From assembly GCA_937973685.1 (NCBI GenBank), contig CALJKJ010000061.1:1-53032 (forward strand): a stretch of DNA of 53,032 nt, given 5' to 3'. The notes under the pieces were generated by a model, which was not told the DNA's origin, did not search any database, and worked only from the letters and a program-made list of their open reading frames with translations. The DNA is from an uncultured Flavobacteriales bacterium. Its GTDB lineage: Bacteria; Bacteroidota; Bacteroidia; Flavobacteriales_D; Crocinitomicaceae. Positions 16,215-24,575 of this stretch are shown here, one piece after another. Every line of letters starts with the position of its first letter. The stretch's first letter is position 1. Both the position numbers and the translations under genes were made by a program.

Positions 16215-16952
16215 CTAAATAGCTTTTTTTCGTGCAACTAATAAAAACTCCTTGTTTCCGTCTCCACCTACTATCGGTGAATCAATGACTGCTACAACTT
16301 CGAAATTAGAAGCGATTGCTGCGTTTTTTATGCGTTCAATCACACTTGGATAATTACTCGCCGATTTTACAATGCCTTGTTTGTTGAGTAACTTCTTTTC
16401 TAATTCAAATTGCGGTTTTATTAACGCTACCAAAATACCATCTTGTTGAATGAAAGGTGTTGTGAATGGCAATACTTTTTCCAATGAAATGAACGAAACA
16501 TCAATGACAATACCGTCTACTTTGTTAGGAATGTGCGTTGTTGTTAATTCACGAATGTGCGTTTTTTCAATGTTTACAACACGTTCGTCTGCTGCTATAC
16601 GATCGTGTAATTGACCGTGACCTACATCAACACAAAACACTTGTGATGCGTTATGTTTTAATAAAACTTCTGTGAATCCGCCTGTTGAAGCGCCCAGATC
16701 GATAAACGTTTTGCCCTCAACCGAGATTTCAAAGTGCTCTATTGCTTTTAAAAGTTTTAGCGCTCCTCTTGAAACCCATGTCAATTCTTCGTTCAATAAA
16801 ACTATTGTTGCATCAAGTGGAATTTTTTTGCCAGGCTTTTCAATACTCACACCATTTACCAAGATATCGCCATTTTTTATTAACTCTTCTCCGCGAGTTC
16901 GTGAACTGACCAATCCTCTTTCTACCAATATTTTATCCAAACGTTCTTCCAT
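16215..16952 (-). CDS. tlyA: TlyA family rRNA (cytidine-2'-O)-methyltransferase
   Basis: The 245-residue protein has an N-terminal S4 RNA-binding domain (about 1-62, ERLDKILVERGLVSSR) and an FtsJ-like SAM methyltransferase domain with the cofactor loop FIDLGASTGGFTE (about 83-95) and IKPQFELEK. TlyA enzymes methylate the 2'-hydroxyl of cytidine in 16S and/or 23S rRNA. It sits between the two SUF blocks, after the sufD terminator. Some relatives were called hemolysin A; that name has no support here. Confidence 0.9.
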   Translation of the reverse strand: MEERLDKILVERGLVSSRTRGEELIKNGDILVNGVSIEKPGKKIPLDATIVLLNEELTWVSRGALKLLKAIEHFEISVEGKTFIDLGASTGGFTEVLLKHNASQVFCVDVGHGQLHDRIAADERVVNIEKTHIRELTTTHIPNKVDGIVIDVSFISLEKVLPFTTPFIQQDGILVALIKPQFELEKKLLNKQGIVKSASNYPSVIERIKNAAIASNFEVVAVIDSPIVGGDGNKEFLLVARKKAI

Positions 16953-17085
16953 GACACGAAATTAATCAATCTAACTGACGAATTGTAGTTTAAATGTTGC
17001 TTGAAGAAATATTTTAATCTTTGCAAATCAACGAAGGAAGAGCTTAGATAGTAACTATTGACAAAACAGAAATTCTAAAATTATA

Positions 17086-17119
17086 CAAAGAGTTGCAATT
17101 GAAATAAAGCAACTCTTTG
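17086..17119 (-). terminator. Hairpin terminator downstream of sufD
   Basis: Perfect 11-bp arms CAAAGAGTTGC and GCAACTCTTTG enclose a 12-nt loop. On the minus strand it begins 17 bases after the sufD stop and is followed by an AT-rich tract (TATAATTTTAG), so it likely ends the iscA-sufBCD transcript. The T tract is not strong, but stem length is. The rest of the 183-bp gap up to tlyA shows no exact promoter box. Confidence 0.7.
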
Positions 17120-17135
17120 CTTTTAGTAGTTTTAT

Positions 17136-18410
17136 TTATTCGAATGACCAGTTAAAACGCTTGCTGATTTCATCATGAATCCAAGCGACAACATGTTCGT
17201 TTTCAATTTTCTCAAACACATCATTGATGAATGCGCCAACCATTAACTGACGCGCACTTGCTTCACTCAATCCGCGGGCACGTAAGTAAAACACTGCTTC
17301 TTCGTCCAATTGTCCGGTAGTTGATCCATGCGAACATTTCACATCATCAGCATAGATTTCTAATTCAGGTTTGCTGTTTACACTAGCATCCAAACTCATC
17401 AAGACATTTCCGTTCGATTGAAAAGCGTTTATTTTTTGAGCGTCTTTGCGCACAAATACTTTTCCGTTAAAAACTGCTGTTGCTTTTCCATCAATAACAC
17501 CTTTGTACAACTCGTTGGAATTGCAATGTGCTACCATGTGGTCAACTACGGTATGATTATCAACGTGTTGGTTGCCAGTTAAAACATAAGCACCATTCAA
17601 GTTGGTTTCACAATTCACGCCATTCACAAAGCAATTCAAATTATTACGCACCCAACCACCGTTTAATGTAATGGTGTTGATCGTAAAAACCGAATCTTTC
17701 TGTTGGTTGATAAATTCCGTTGCGTGATGAAAAGCAAGTTCGCTTTCGTTTTGCAATTTATCAATTGTCAAACGCGCATTTTCACCTACATAAACTTGGT
17801 TAATGATATTTGAAAAAGCATTCTCTCCACTATCTGTTGTGTTGTGTTGAATCATGTTCAATTCAGCAAACTTTTCCAAGTGAATGATGTGACGTAAATT
17901 TACCAATACATGGTCACCTGTTGTGATGTGTGTAATGGCTATTGTTGGTGCAATTTGAACACGAGCACTTACATGGATGTATACACCATCTGTAGCGTAT
18001 GCCGTATTGATTGCACTAAATAAATCTGTTTTTTGTGCGTCAATTTCACCCAAAACATTACGTTCCGCTTCATCCATTTGGGACAAAGGAATCACTTTCA
18101 TTCCAGCAGGAAAATCACTTGCTGAACGAGTAGCGTCAAAATGTCCGTTTACAAAAACAAGCGAGATAGCTGCTGCGTCAATTGGTGCTAATTCAGCAAT
18201 AGGTGCAGCACTTGCAATGTGAAGTGAATTGTTTTTGATTTTTGTTACACGCGTATACTTCCAAGCTTCGGTACGCGTAGTAGGAAAAGCATTTTCCGAC
18301 AAATACGTCAAAGCATTCGCACGAAGTGCTTCGTTCAACACAAAATCTCCGTCAAGTTTCCAGTCAATTGAATGAGCGAAACTTTGTTCGATTACAGCTT
18401 GCTCTTTCAT
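17136..18410 (-). CDS. sufD: Fe-S cluster assembly protein SufD
   Basis: The 424-residue protein shows the C-terminal SufBD core: ELEIYADDVKCSHGSTTGQLDEEAVFYL is split here as ELEIYADDVKCSHG and GQLDEEAVFYLRARGLSE, with the GAFINDVFEKI end block. SufD pairs with SufB and SufC in the scaffold complex that builds Fe-S clusters in the cytoplasm. Its start overlaps the sufC stop by one base, and a terminator hairpin follows its stop. Confidence 0.93.
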   Translation of the reverse strand: MKEQAVIEQSFAHSIDWKLDGDFVLNEALRANALTYLSENAFPTTRTEAWKYTRVTKIKNNSLHIASAAPIAELAPIDAAAISLVFVNGHFDATRSASDFPAGMKVIPLSQMDEAERNVLGEIDAQKTDLFSAINTAYATDGVYIHVSARVQIAPTIAITHITTGDHVLVNLRHIIHLEKFAELNMIQHNTTDSGENAFSNIINQVYVGENARLTIDKLQNESELAFHHATEFINQQKDSVFTINTITLNGGWVRNNLNCFVNGVNCETNLNGAYVLTGNQHVDNHTVVDHMVAHCNSNELYKGVIDGKATAVFNGKVFVRKDAQKINAFQSNGNVLMSLDASVNSKPELEIYADDVKCSHGSTTGQLDEEAVFYLRARGLSEASARQLMVGAFINDVFEKIENEHVVAWIHDEISKRFNWSFE

Positions 18411-19165
18411 TATTCTGCGAATTCTGCTTTGATCCAGTCGTATCCTTTTTCTTCTAATTCCAATGCCAATTCTTTTGGACCAGATTTAACGATGCGACCG
18501 TTGTACAATACATGAACAAAATCAGGAACGATATAATCCAATAAACGTTGGTAGTGTGTGATGACGATACTTGCGTTGTTAGGTGTTTTTAATTTGTTGA
18601 CGCCATTAGCAACAATGCGTAATGCATCGATGTCCAAACCAGAATCCGTTTCATCCAGAATCGCTAATTTCGGTTCCAACATGGCCATTTGGAAGATTTC
18701 ATTTCGTTTTTTCTCACCTCCAGAAAAACCTTCATTCACCGAACGAGAAGCTAATTTCGCATCTAATTCAACCAATGCTGATTTTTCTTTGACCAAAGCC
18801 ATGAATTCTTTTGCTGAAATCGGGTCTTCTTTTTTGTACGCACGAATTTCATTCATCGCAGTACGCAAAAAGTTGATGTTAGACACACCTGGAATTTCAA
18901 TGGGGTATTGAAACGCCAAAAACAAACCTTCACGCGCTCTGTCTTCCGTTGACATTTCTAATAAATCAACACCATCAAAAATGACTTCTCCAGCAGTGAT
19001 TTCGTATTCTTCTCTTCCTGCAAGGACACTTGCTAGGGTACTTTTTCCAGCACCATTTGGCCCCATGATTGCATGAACTTCACCAGCTTTCACTTCTAAG
19101 TTTAATCCTTTCAGAATTTCTTTTCCATCAATCGATGCGTGTAAGTTTTTTATTGATATCATCAC
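18410..19165 (-). CDS. sufC: Fe-S cluster assembly ATPase SufC
   Basis: ABC-type ATPase of the SufBCD scaffold. Walker A GPNGAGKST is at residues 35-43, the signature SGGEKKR at about 148-154 and Walker B LAILDETDSGLD at 167-178; the unusual EKKRNE signature is diagnostic of SufC. Length 251 is normal. The first two codons are both ATG. It lies 24 bp after sufB and overlaps sufD by one base. Confidence 0.95.
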   Translation of the reverse strand: MMISIKNLHASIDGKEILKGLNLEVKAGEVHAIMGPNGAGKSTLASVLAGREEYEITAGEVIFDGVDLLEMSTEDRAREGLFLAFQYPIEIPGVSNINFLRTAMNEIRAYKKEDPISAKEFMALVKEKSALVELDAKLASRSVNEGFSGGEKKRNEIFQMAMLEPKLAILDETDSGLDIDALRIVANGVNKLKTPNNASIVITHYQRLLDYIVPDFVHVLYNGRIVKSGPKELALELEEKGYDWIKAEFAE

Positions 19166-19189
19166 TTAATTTTCTTTCGTATTTATAAA

Positions 19190-20635
19190 TTAACCTACAG
19201 ATCCTTCAAGACTGATAGATAATAACTTTTGTGCTTCAACCGCAAACTCCATTGGTAATTGGTTCAAGACTTCTTTGCAGTATCCGTTCACAATCAAGCT
19301 GATTGCTTTTTCTTCTGAAATACCGCGTTGCAAACAATAGAATATCTGGTCTTCACCAATTTTTGAAGTGGTTGCTTCGTGTTCTATTTTCGCACTTGGA
19401 TTTTTACATTCGATGTACGGAAACGTATGTGCACCACATTCATCAGTCATCAACAAGGAATCACATTGCGAGAAGTTACGCGCATTTGCAGCGTTTTTGT
19501 GAATTTGAACCAATCCTCGGTAGGAATTTTGTGATTTACCCGCAGAAATTCCTTTCGAAATAATCGTGCTTTTGGTATTTTTTCCCAGGTGAATCATTTT
19601 GGTACCTGTATCAGCTTGTTGGAAATTGTTCGTCACTGCAACCGAGTAAAACTCACCAATTGAATGATCTCCTTTTAAAATGCATGATGGGTATTTCCAC
19701 GTAACAGCAGATCCAGTTTCGACCTGAGTCCAAGAAATTTTCGCATTGGTTTCACAGATACCACGTTTCGTAACGAAGTTGTAAATTCCACCAACACCAT
19801 CCTTGTCACCAGGATACCAGTTTTGTACAGTTGAATATTTGATTTCCGCATTGTCCAACGCAATCAATTCCACAACAGCTGCATGTAATTGATTTTCATC
19901 GCGTTGTGGCGCTGTACAACCTTCCAGATAAGAAACATAAGCACCTTCGTCTGCAACCACTAACGTGCGTTCAAATTGACCTGTGTTTGCTTCGTTGATA
20001 CGGAAATAAGTCGATAATTCCATGGGGCAACGAACGCCTTTTGGAATGTAACAGAACGAACCGTCTGTAAAAACGGCGCTATTCAATGCTGCGTAGAAAT
20101 TATCTGTTGCAGGAACGACACTTCCCATGTATTTGCGCACCAATTCTGGATGTTCTTGAACTGCTTCCGAAAACGAACAGAAAATGATCCCTAATTCTTT
20201 TAATTTCGATTTGAAACTTGTAGCAACTGATACCGAATCCATTACGAAGTCAACTGCAACACCTGTTAAGCGTTGTTGTTCTTCCATCGAAATACCCAAC
20301 TTAGCCATTGTCGCTTTCATTTCTGGATCGACATCGTCCCAACTTTCGTATTTTTTTGATTGTTTCGGAGCTGAGTAATAAGATATTGCTTGAAAATCAG
20401 GCTTTTCGTAATGTACATGTGCCCAATTTGGTTCGGTCATTTCTGACCATATTTTGAAACAATTTAAGCGGTATTCCAACAACCATTCTGGTTCTTCTTT
20501 TTTAGCTGAAATAAAGCGAATAATCGATTCGTTCAAGCCCAAAGGCGCTTTGTCCGATTCAATATCTGTCGTAAATCCAAATTTATATTCGGAGTTTTCG
20601 AGGTCCTTCGCTAAATCATCTTCTGTGTAACCCAT
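19190..20635 (-). CDS. sufB: Fe-S cluster assembly protein SufB
   Basis: Large scaffold subunit on which Fe-S clusters are formed. The 481-residue protein has the typical SufB N-terminal region (LNESIIRFISAKKEEPEW), the YFRINEANTGQFERTLVVAD beta-helix core and the ECKNPSAKIEHEATTSKIGE block near the C-terminus. It starts 16 bp after the iscA-like gene and precedes sufC in the conserved order. Confidence 0.95.
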   Translation of the reverse strand: MGYTEDDLAKDLENSEYKFGFTTDIESDKAPLGLNESIIRFISAKKEEPEWLLEYRLNCFKIWSEMTEPNWAHVHYEKPDFQAISYYSAPKQSKKYESWDDVDPEMKATMAKLGISMEEQQRLTGVAVDFVMDSVSVATSFKSKLKELGIIFCSFSEAVQEHPELVRKYMGSVVPATDNFYAALNSAVFTDGSFCYIPKGVRCPMELSTYFRINEANTGQFERTLVVADEGAYVSYLEGCTAPQRDENQLHAAVVELIALDNAEIKYSTVQNWYPGDKDGVGGIYNFVTKRGICETNAKISWTQVETGSAVTWKYPSCILKGDHSIGEFYSVAVTNNFQQADTGTKMIHLGKNTKSTIISKGISAGKSQNSYRGLVQIHKNAANARNFSQCDSLLMTDECGAHTFPYIECKNPSAKIEHEATTSKIGEDQIFYCLQRGISEEKAISLIVNGYCKEVLNQLPMEFAVEAQKLLSISLEGSVG

Positions 20636-20651
20636 CTTGTTTTGTGCTTAT

Positions 20652-20975
20652 TTATAATGAAAATGATTCGCCACAACCACAAGTTCTTCCGGCATTTGGA
20701 TTCGAGAAAACAAATCCTTTTCCATTCAAACCACCTGAAAAATCTAAGGTAGTACCTACTAGATAAAGAAAACTCTTTTTGTCGACAACAACTTTTACGC
20801 CGTTGTTTTCAAAAACTTTATCGTCAGGTCGTTCTTCGTTATCAAATGTCAGTTGATACATTAATCCGGAACAACCCCCACCTTCAACGCCTACACGAAT
20901 AAAGTAACCGACTTTTCCTTCGTCTTCCATCAGACGGATCGATTGTTTTTTTGCTTGTTCTGTTACTGTAATCAT
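20652..20975 (-). CDS. sufA: HesB/IscA-family A-type Fe-S carrier (SufA-like)
   Basis: The 107-residue protein carries the three conserved cysteines of A-type carriers: Cys35 in GGGCSGLMY and Cys99/Cys101 in RTCGCGESF. Such proteins receive clusters from SufBCD and deliver them to apo-enzymes. It is the first gene of the SUF transcript, with a full -33/-7 promoter upstream. The exact subfamily (SufA, IscA or ErpA) cannot be fixed by eye; the symbol reflects its operon position. Confidence 0.9.
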   Translation of the reverse strand: MITVTEQAKKQSIRLMEDEGKVGYFIRVGVEGGGCSGLMYQLTFDNEERPDDKVFENNGVKVVVDKKSFLYLVGTTLDFSGGLNGKGFVFSNPNAGRTCGCGESFSL

Positions 20976-21031
20976 AACTCGTATTATTTTCTTTATTTAG
21001 ATTAATTTTAAATAAAGGTGTATTTCGGTGA

Positions 21032-21063
21032 CAAAAATACCACTTTTATGGTATTGATGCAAA
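21032..21063 (-). promoter_or_regulatory. Promoter of the sufA-sufBCD operon
   Basis: On the minus strand TTTG (21063-21060), a 20-nt spacer and TATTTTTG (21039-21032) match the Bacteroidota sigma-A promoter. The leader to the sufA ATG is about 50 nt, AT-rich, without an evident regulator site. Confidence 0.7.
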
Positions 21064-21100
21064 TAATTAGCAAGTATTTAATTTCCGTTTTTCACAACAA

Positions 21101-21118
21101 TTAACTTTTGTTAAAGTT
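21101..21118. repeat. Overlapping small inverted repeats between the sufA and ribF promoters
   Basis: TTAAC-TTTT-GTTAA (21101-21114) overlaps AACTTT-TGTT-AAAGTT (21103-21118), both perfect. They lie about 40 bp upstream of the sufA -33 box and about 30 bp upstream of the ribF -33 box, a fitting place for a regulator of either gene. Chance occurrence in AT-rich DNA is possible. Confidence 0.35.
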
Positions 21119-21149
21119 CGATTCCCACGACTTAATATGTGCTGATTGC

Positions 21150-21179
21150 TTTGTTTATTGGTGTGATTGTTTAATTTTG
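21150..21179 (+). promoter_or_regulatory. Promoter of ribF giving an apparently leaderless mRNA
   Basis: TTTG (21150-21153), an 18-nt spacer and TAATTTTG (21172-21179) form a full Bacteroidota promoter. Only four bases separate the -7 box from the ribF ATG at 21184, so transcription should begin at about the start codon. Confidence 0.65.
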
Positions 21180-21183
21180 TGCC

Positions 21184-22119
21184 ATGCGTGTCATACAAGA
21201 CTTATCGGCGGTTTCATTTAATCAACCCATTCTTACATTGGGAACTTATGATGGCGTTCACTTGGGACATCAAGCAATCATTGAAAACTTAGTAAAACAG
21301 GCGCGTTTATCGAATAAAGAATCGGTTTTATTTACTTTTCACCCCCATCCAAGAATGGTTTTACAGCCTGATAATCATGCTGTTAAATTAATTGACACCA
21401 TCGATGAAAAACTAGACAAACTAGCAGCGCTTGGATTAGACACGGTCATACTTTTTCCATTTACTTTAGATTTTTCGCGCTTATCAGCTGAAGAATTTGT
21501 GCGACAAATTTTGGTTGATGCCATTGGAATTTCAGCAATTCATATAGGTTACGACCATCATTTTGGTAAAAACCGAGAAGGTTCTTTTCCACAATTAGTT
21601 GCATTTGGTGAAAAATATCATTTTGAAGTAGTTGAAACACCCGCTTTTGAACTCAATGGCACCGCAATAAGCTCTACCAAAATCAGAAAAGCTTTGGCTG
21701 CAGGTGATACAGAAATGGCTGCCTTGTTTTTAGGCACACCATTTGTATTGACTGGAAAAGTTATTCATGGAAATAAACTAGGCAGAACAATTGGTTTTCC
21801 AACTGCAAATTTAGCCATCGAACAAGCCACTAAGATTTTACCTGAAATTGGAGTTTATGCAGTAAAAGTGAAAATCAATGACTTTGTTTATTCGGGAGTT
21901 ATGAATGTTGGCAAAAAACCGACTGTCATGCAGACGGATGCAATTTCTGTGGAAGTTTTCATATTTGATTTTTCAGCAGATATTTACGATCAAGTCATTT
22001 CGGTTTCCGTTTATCATCATTTGAGAGGCGAGCAACGTTTCGAATCGGTCGATTTACTCAAACAACAATTAGCGAAAGATGAAACATTGGCGCGTACTTA
22101 TTTGGCTGCTCTGTCTTAA
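21184..22119 (+). CDS. ribF: Bifunctional riboflavin kinase / FAD synthetase
   Basis: Phosphorylates riboflavin to FMN and adenylates FMN to FAD. The N-terminal FAD synthetase domain has GTYDGVHLGH at residues 20-29 and FTFHPHPR; the C-terminal riboflavin kinase domain has HGNKLGRTIGFPTANL near 198-213. Length 311 is normal. It is divergent from the SUF operon and overlaps the next gene by 41 bp. Confidence 0.95.
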   Translation: MRVIQDLSAVSFNQPILTLGTYDGVHLGHQAIIENLVKQARLSNKESVLFTFHPHPRMVLQPDNHAVKLIDTIDEKLDKLAALGLDTVILFPFTLDFSRLSAEEFVRQILVDAIGISAIHIGYDHHFGKNREGSFPQLVAFGEKYHFEVVETPAFELNGTAISSTKIRKALAAGDTEMAALFLGTPFVLTGKVIHGNKLGRTIGFPTANLAIEQATKILPEIGVYAVKVKINDFVYSGVMNVGKKPTVMQTDAISVEVFIFDFSADIYDQVISVSVYHHLRGEQRFESVDLLKQQLAKDETLARTYLAALS

Positions 22120-22651
22120 CGCTAGCCTGCAAGCACAACAAGTTGTTCCAGTTCGCTGGGAAACAGCGCTTACGATGCCCGTCGATTCTGTTGTTGCAAT
22201 TGATGCGTCTCACTTAAAATGGGATACAATTCCAACGCAACTGTATCAATTTGTTCACCTGACTTATTTGGATCTTAGTAAAAATCGATTAAAAATTCTG
22301 CCTCTTGAATTGGGTCAGCTTAAACAATTAACTGTTTTCAAAGCCGAGAAAAATAAACTTACAGGCGCACCAATTGTACTGTGTCAATTGACACAGTTAC
22401 AAAAAATTTACTTGGGCGAAAATGATTTATCAGCAATACCAGATTGTTTTGGTTACTTGCATGAGTTAAAAGTACTCGATATTTGGGATAATGCTATTGG
22501 GTCCTTACCCGAAAGCATCTTGCAACTGAAAGCACTCAAATATGTTGACATGAGAGGAATTCTCTTAACGCCAAAATTCCAAGACCAATGGTTGAAATCG
22601 ATGCCAAACGTTACTTGGCAGTTCGATCCACCTTGTCACTGTGCCGATTAA
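22079..22651 (+). CDS. Exported leucine-rich repeat protein
   Basis: The 190-residue protein has a signal peptide (VLIWLLCLNASLQAQ) and about five leucine-rich repeats of roughly 23 residues between residues 55 and 165, such as LTYLDLSKNRLKILPLELGQ. LRR proteins generally bind other proteins; no enzyme domain is present. Its ATG lies 41 bp inside the end of ribF in another frame; no other start would keep the signal peptide. It ends 10 bp before the end of convergent ddl. Specific role unknown. Confidence 0.75.
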   Translation: MKHWRVLIWLLCLNASLQAQQVVPVRWETALTMPVDSVVAIDASHLKWDTIPTQLYQFVHLTYLDLSKNRLKILPLELGQLKQLTVFKAEKNKLTGAPIVLCQLTQLQKIYLGENDLSAIPDCFGYLHELKVLDIWDNAIGSLPESILQLKALKYVDMRGILLTPKFQDQWLKSMPNVTWQFDPPCHCAD

Positions 22652-22661
22652 TTGGTTTTAC

Positions 22662-23627
22662 TTACGCTAATTCTACAGAAAAAATTTCCGTCCAAAAATC
22701 TTTGATGGAGATACCTGCTGTTGCAAGCATTTGCGGAACGATACTCGCTTGAGAAAACCCAGGTGTAGTGTTCACCTCAATCACATGTGGTTCGCCATCA
22801 ACTATCATAAAATCGATGCGTGCTATTGATTTCAGTTGCAATAATTCGTAACATTCCTTAGCGCGTTTCCAAACGATATCACGCGTTGCATCATCAATGC
22901 GTGCAGGTGTTATTTCTTGCGATTTCCCTAAATACTTTGCCTCGTAATCGAAAAACTCGTTTTCAGTGGCAATTTCTGTAAGAGGAAGAGTTACAAGTCC
23001 TTTTTTTGTTCGGTAAACACCACACGTTACTTCTGTTCCTTTTAAAAAAGATTCAATAACAACCGTTTTTCCTTCATCGAACGCTGCTGTTAATGCTTGT
23101 TCCAGTTCATCTGTTTTGTTTACTTTGGAAATACCATAACTCGATCCGGAATCAGATGGTTTTACAAAACAAGGCAAACCTAAGTGTTGTAGGATGTATG
23201 CATGTTCAAATTGATCTTTGCGTGCTAAAAACAACGATTTTGCGACAGGAATTTTAAAATTATTTAAAAACTGATTGCAATACCATTTGTCAAAAGACAA
23301 TTCAGAAGCTAGGGCAGAAGCATTGACATAAGGAACCTGTTGCATGTCTAACAAGGCTTGAATTTTTCCATTTTCACCAGGATTCCCGTGAATGTAAATT
23401 AGTCCAGCATCTATCTTACAAGTTGTTTGCTTGTTTGTGTACGACATGTTTTCGATGGAAAACGGAAAACTTTCCTCGTTTTCATATGCTAACCATCCGT
23501 CTTTTTTGACAACGATTTTGACACATTGATACCCAGCAGGAAAATGATCCTGTATAGTTTGGGCACTTTTCATTGAAATTTCAAATTCCGATGAAAATCC
23601 GCCGCAAAAAAGTCCGACAACCTTCAT
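22662..23627 (-). CDS. ddl: D-alanine--D-alanine ligase
   Basis: ATP-grasp enzyme that makes the D-Ala-D-Ala dipeptide for peptidoglycan. Family blocks are present: HGNPGENGKIQALLD near residues 75-89, VKPSDSGSSYGI around 155-166, EVTCGVY, and the metal/ATP end VIEVNTTPGFSQASIVPQ. Length 321 is normal. It is convergent with the LRR gene and divergent from the PASTA gene, another cell-wall-linked protein. Confidence 0.93.
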   Translation of the reverse strand: MKVVGLFCGGFSSEFEISMKSAQTIQDHFPAGYQCVKIVVKKDGWLAYENEESFPFSIENMSYTNKQTTCKIDAGLIYIHGNPGENGKIQALLDMQQVPYVNASALASELSFDKWYCNQFLNNFKIPVAKSLFLARKDQFEHAYILQHLGLPCFVKPSDSGSSYGISKVNKTDELEQALTAAFDEGKTVVIESFLKGTEVTCGVYRTKKGLVTLPLTEIATENEFFDYEAKYLGKSQEITPARIDDATRDIVWKRAKECYELLQLKSIARIDFMIVDGEPHVIEVNTTPGFSQASIVPQMLATAGISIKDFWTEIFSVELA

Positions 23628-23643
23628 TAATTTTCTTTTTTGT

Positions 23644-23651
23644 CAAATTTA
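23644..23651 (-). promoter_or_regulatory. -7 box TAAATTTG for ddl
   Basis: Exact TAnnTTTG on the minus strand, 16 nt upstream of the ddl ATG. No clear TTG at -33. Confidence 0.45.
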
Positions 23652-23727
23652 CGGGCAATCTTTGTCACTTTCTCAGCAGCTACTACAAAAGTTTTCATAA
23701 TCAATTGTTGAAAGCTTGTTGCGATGA

Positions 23728-23760
23728 TTGAAAGAAGCACGAACTTTCTTTCTATATTTG
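23728..23760 (+). promoter_or_regulatory. Promoter of the PASTA gene
   Basis: TTG (23728-23730), a 22-nt spacer and TATATTTG (23753-23760) precede the ATG at 23777 by 16 nt. The spacer is at the long end of the usual range. Confidence 0.5.
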
Positions 23761-23776
23761 TTTTCAATTGTAGGAT

Positions 23777-24568
23777 ATGAAAGAATTTTTGCAAAAATTA
23801 AAAGGCTTTATCACAACAAAACACTTCGTGAAACAAACGGGGTATATTTTGTTGACGTATATCATTATCATTGGGGGAATTATCCTTTATTTGGACGCTT
23901 ACACCAATCACGGTGAAAAAATAAAAGTACCTCGTTTATTGGGGATGCATGTTTCGAAAGCTGGAACAATTTTAGAAGAATTGGATTTGAAAATGGAATT
24001 ATTAGATTCGATTTACCGTCCAGATTTACCAACGGGAACAATTTTATCGCAAGATCCTTTACCAACAAACAAATCACTTGTTTTTGTAAAATCGGGTCGT
24101 ATTATTCGTGTTTCTGTTTCCAAACGTTCACAATTGGTTCAGATGCCAAGCTTGATAGATAAATCTCAACGTTTTGCGGAAAGTGTTTTGACCAATCGTG
24201 GGTTAAAATACCGCATTCAATATGTGCCTACATCTGAAGCTAACGGTGCTGTATTGAAACAATTATACAAAGGAAGAGAAATCAAAGAAGGTGTTCGTAT
24301 TCCAGTTGGTGCTGTAGTGACAATTGTTGTTGGACAAAACGATACAGGTATGCCTGCATTGATTCCTAATTTAGTGGGCATCACAATATCAGAAGCGAAA
24401 GGTCGTTTAGGAAGCACATCATTGTTGCTACAAATCGCATCGTGTGAGGGCTGTGTTACAGGAGAGGATTCTACCGCTGCAAAAATCTATTCGCAAAGTC
24501 CTGAATTCATAGAAGGAGTTGAATTACCAGCTGGAACAACGATCATGATTAACGCGACAAAGGAATAA
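23777..24568 (+). CDS. Membrane-anchored PASTA-domain protein
   Basis: The 263-residue protein has a short cytoplasmic start, one membrane helix (about residues 22-40) and three PASTA domains outside (about 45-113, 115-185, 190-260); each has the LxGxxxxxAxxxL pattern, e.g. LLGMHVSKAGTILEEL. PASTA domains bind peptidoglycan or beta-lactams in kinases and penicillin-binding proteins, but no kinase or transpeptidase domain is attached here. The divergent ddl supports a link to the cell wall. Confidence 0.87.
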   Translation: MKEFLQKLKGFITTKHFVKQTGYILLTYIIIIGGIILYLDAYTNHGEKIKVPRLLGMHVSKAGTILEELDLKMELLDSIYRPDLPTGTILSQDPLPTNKSLVFVKSGRIIRVSVSKRSQLVQMPSLIDKSQRFAESVLTNRGLKYRIQYVPTSEANGAVLKQLYKGREIKEGVRIPVGAVVTIVVGQNDTGMPALIPNLVGITISEAKGRLGSTSLLLQIASCEGCVTGEDSTAAKIYSQSPEFIEGVELPAGTTIMINATKE

Positions 24569-24575
24569 TTTTAGT

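Noticed and set aside
16178..16237. Longer SufS start at 16237
   Set aside because: It adds 20 residues unlike the family, overlaps tlyA, and would put a perfect -7 box inside the gene.
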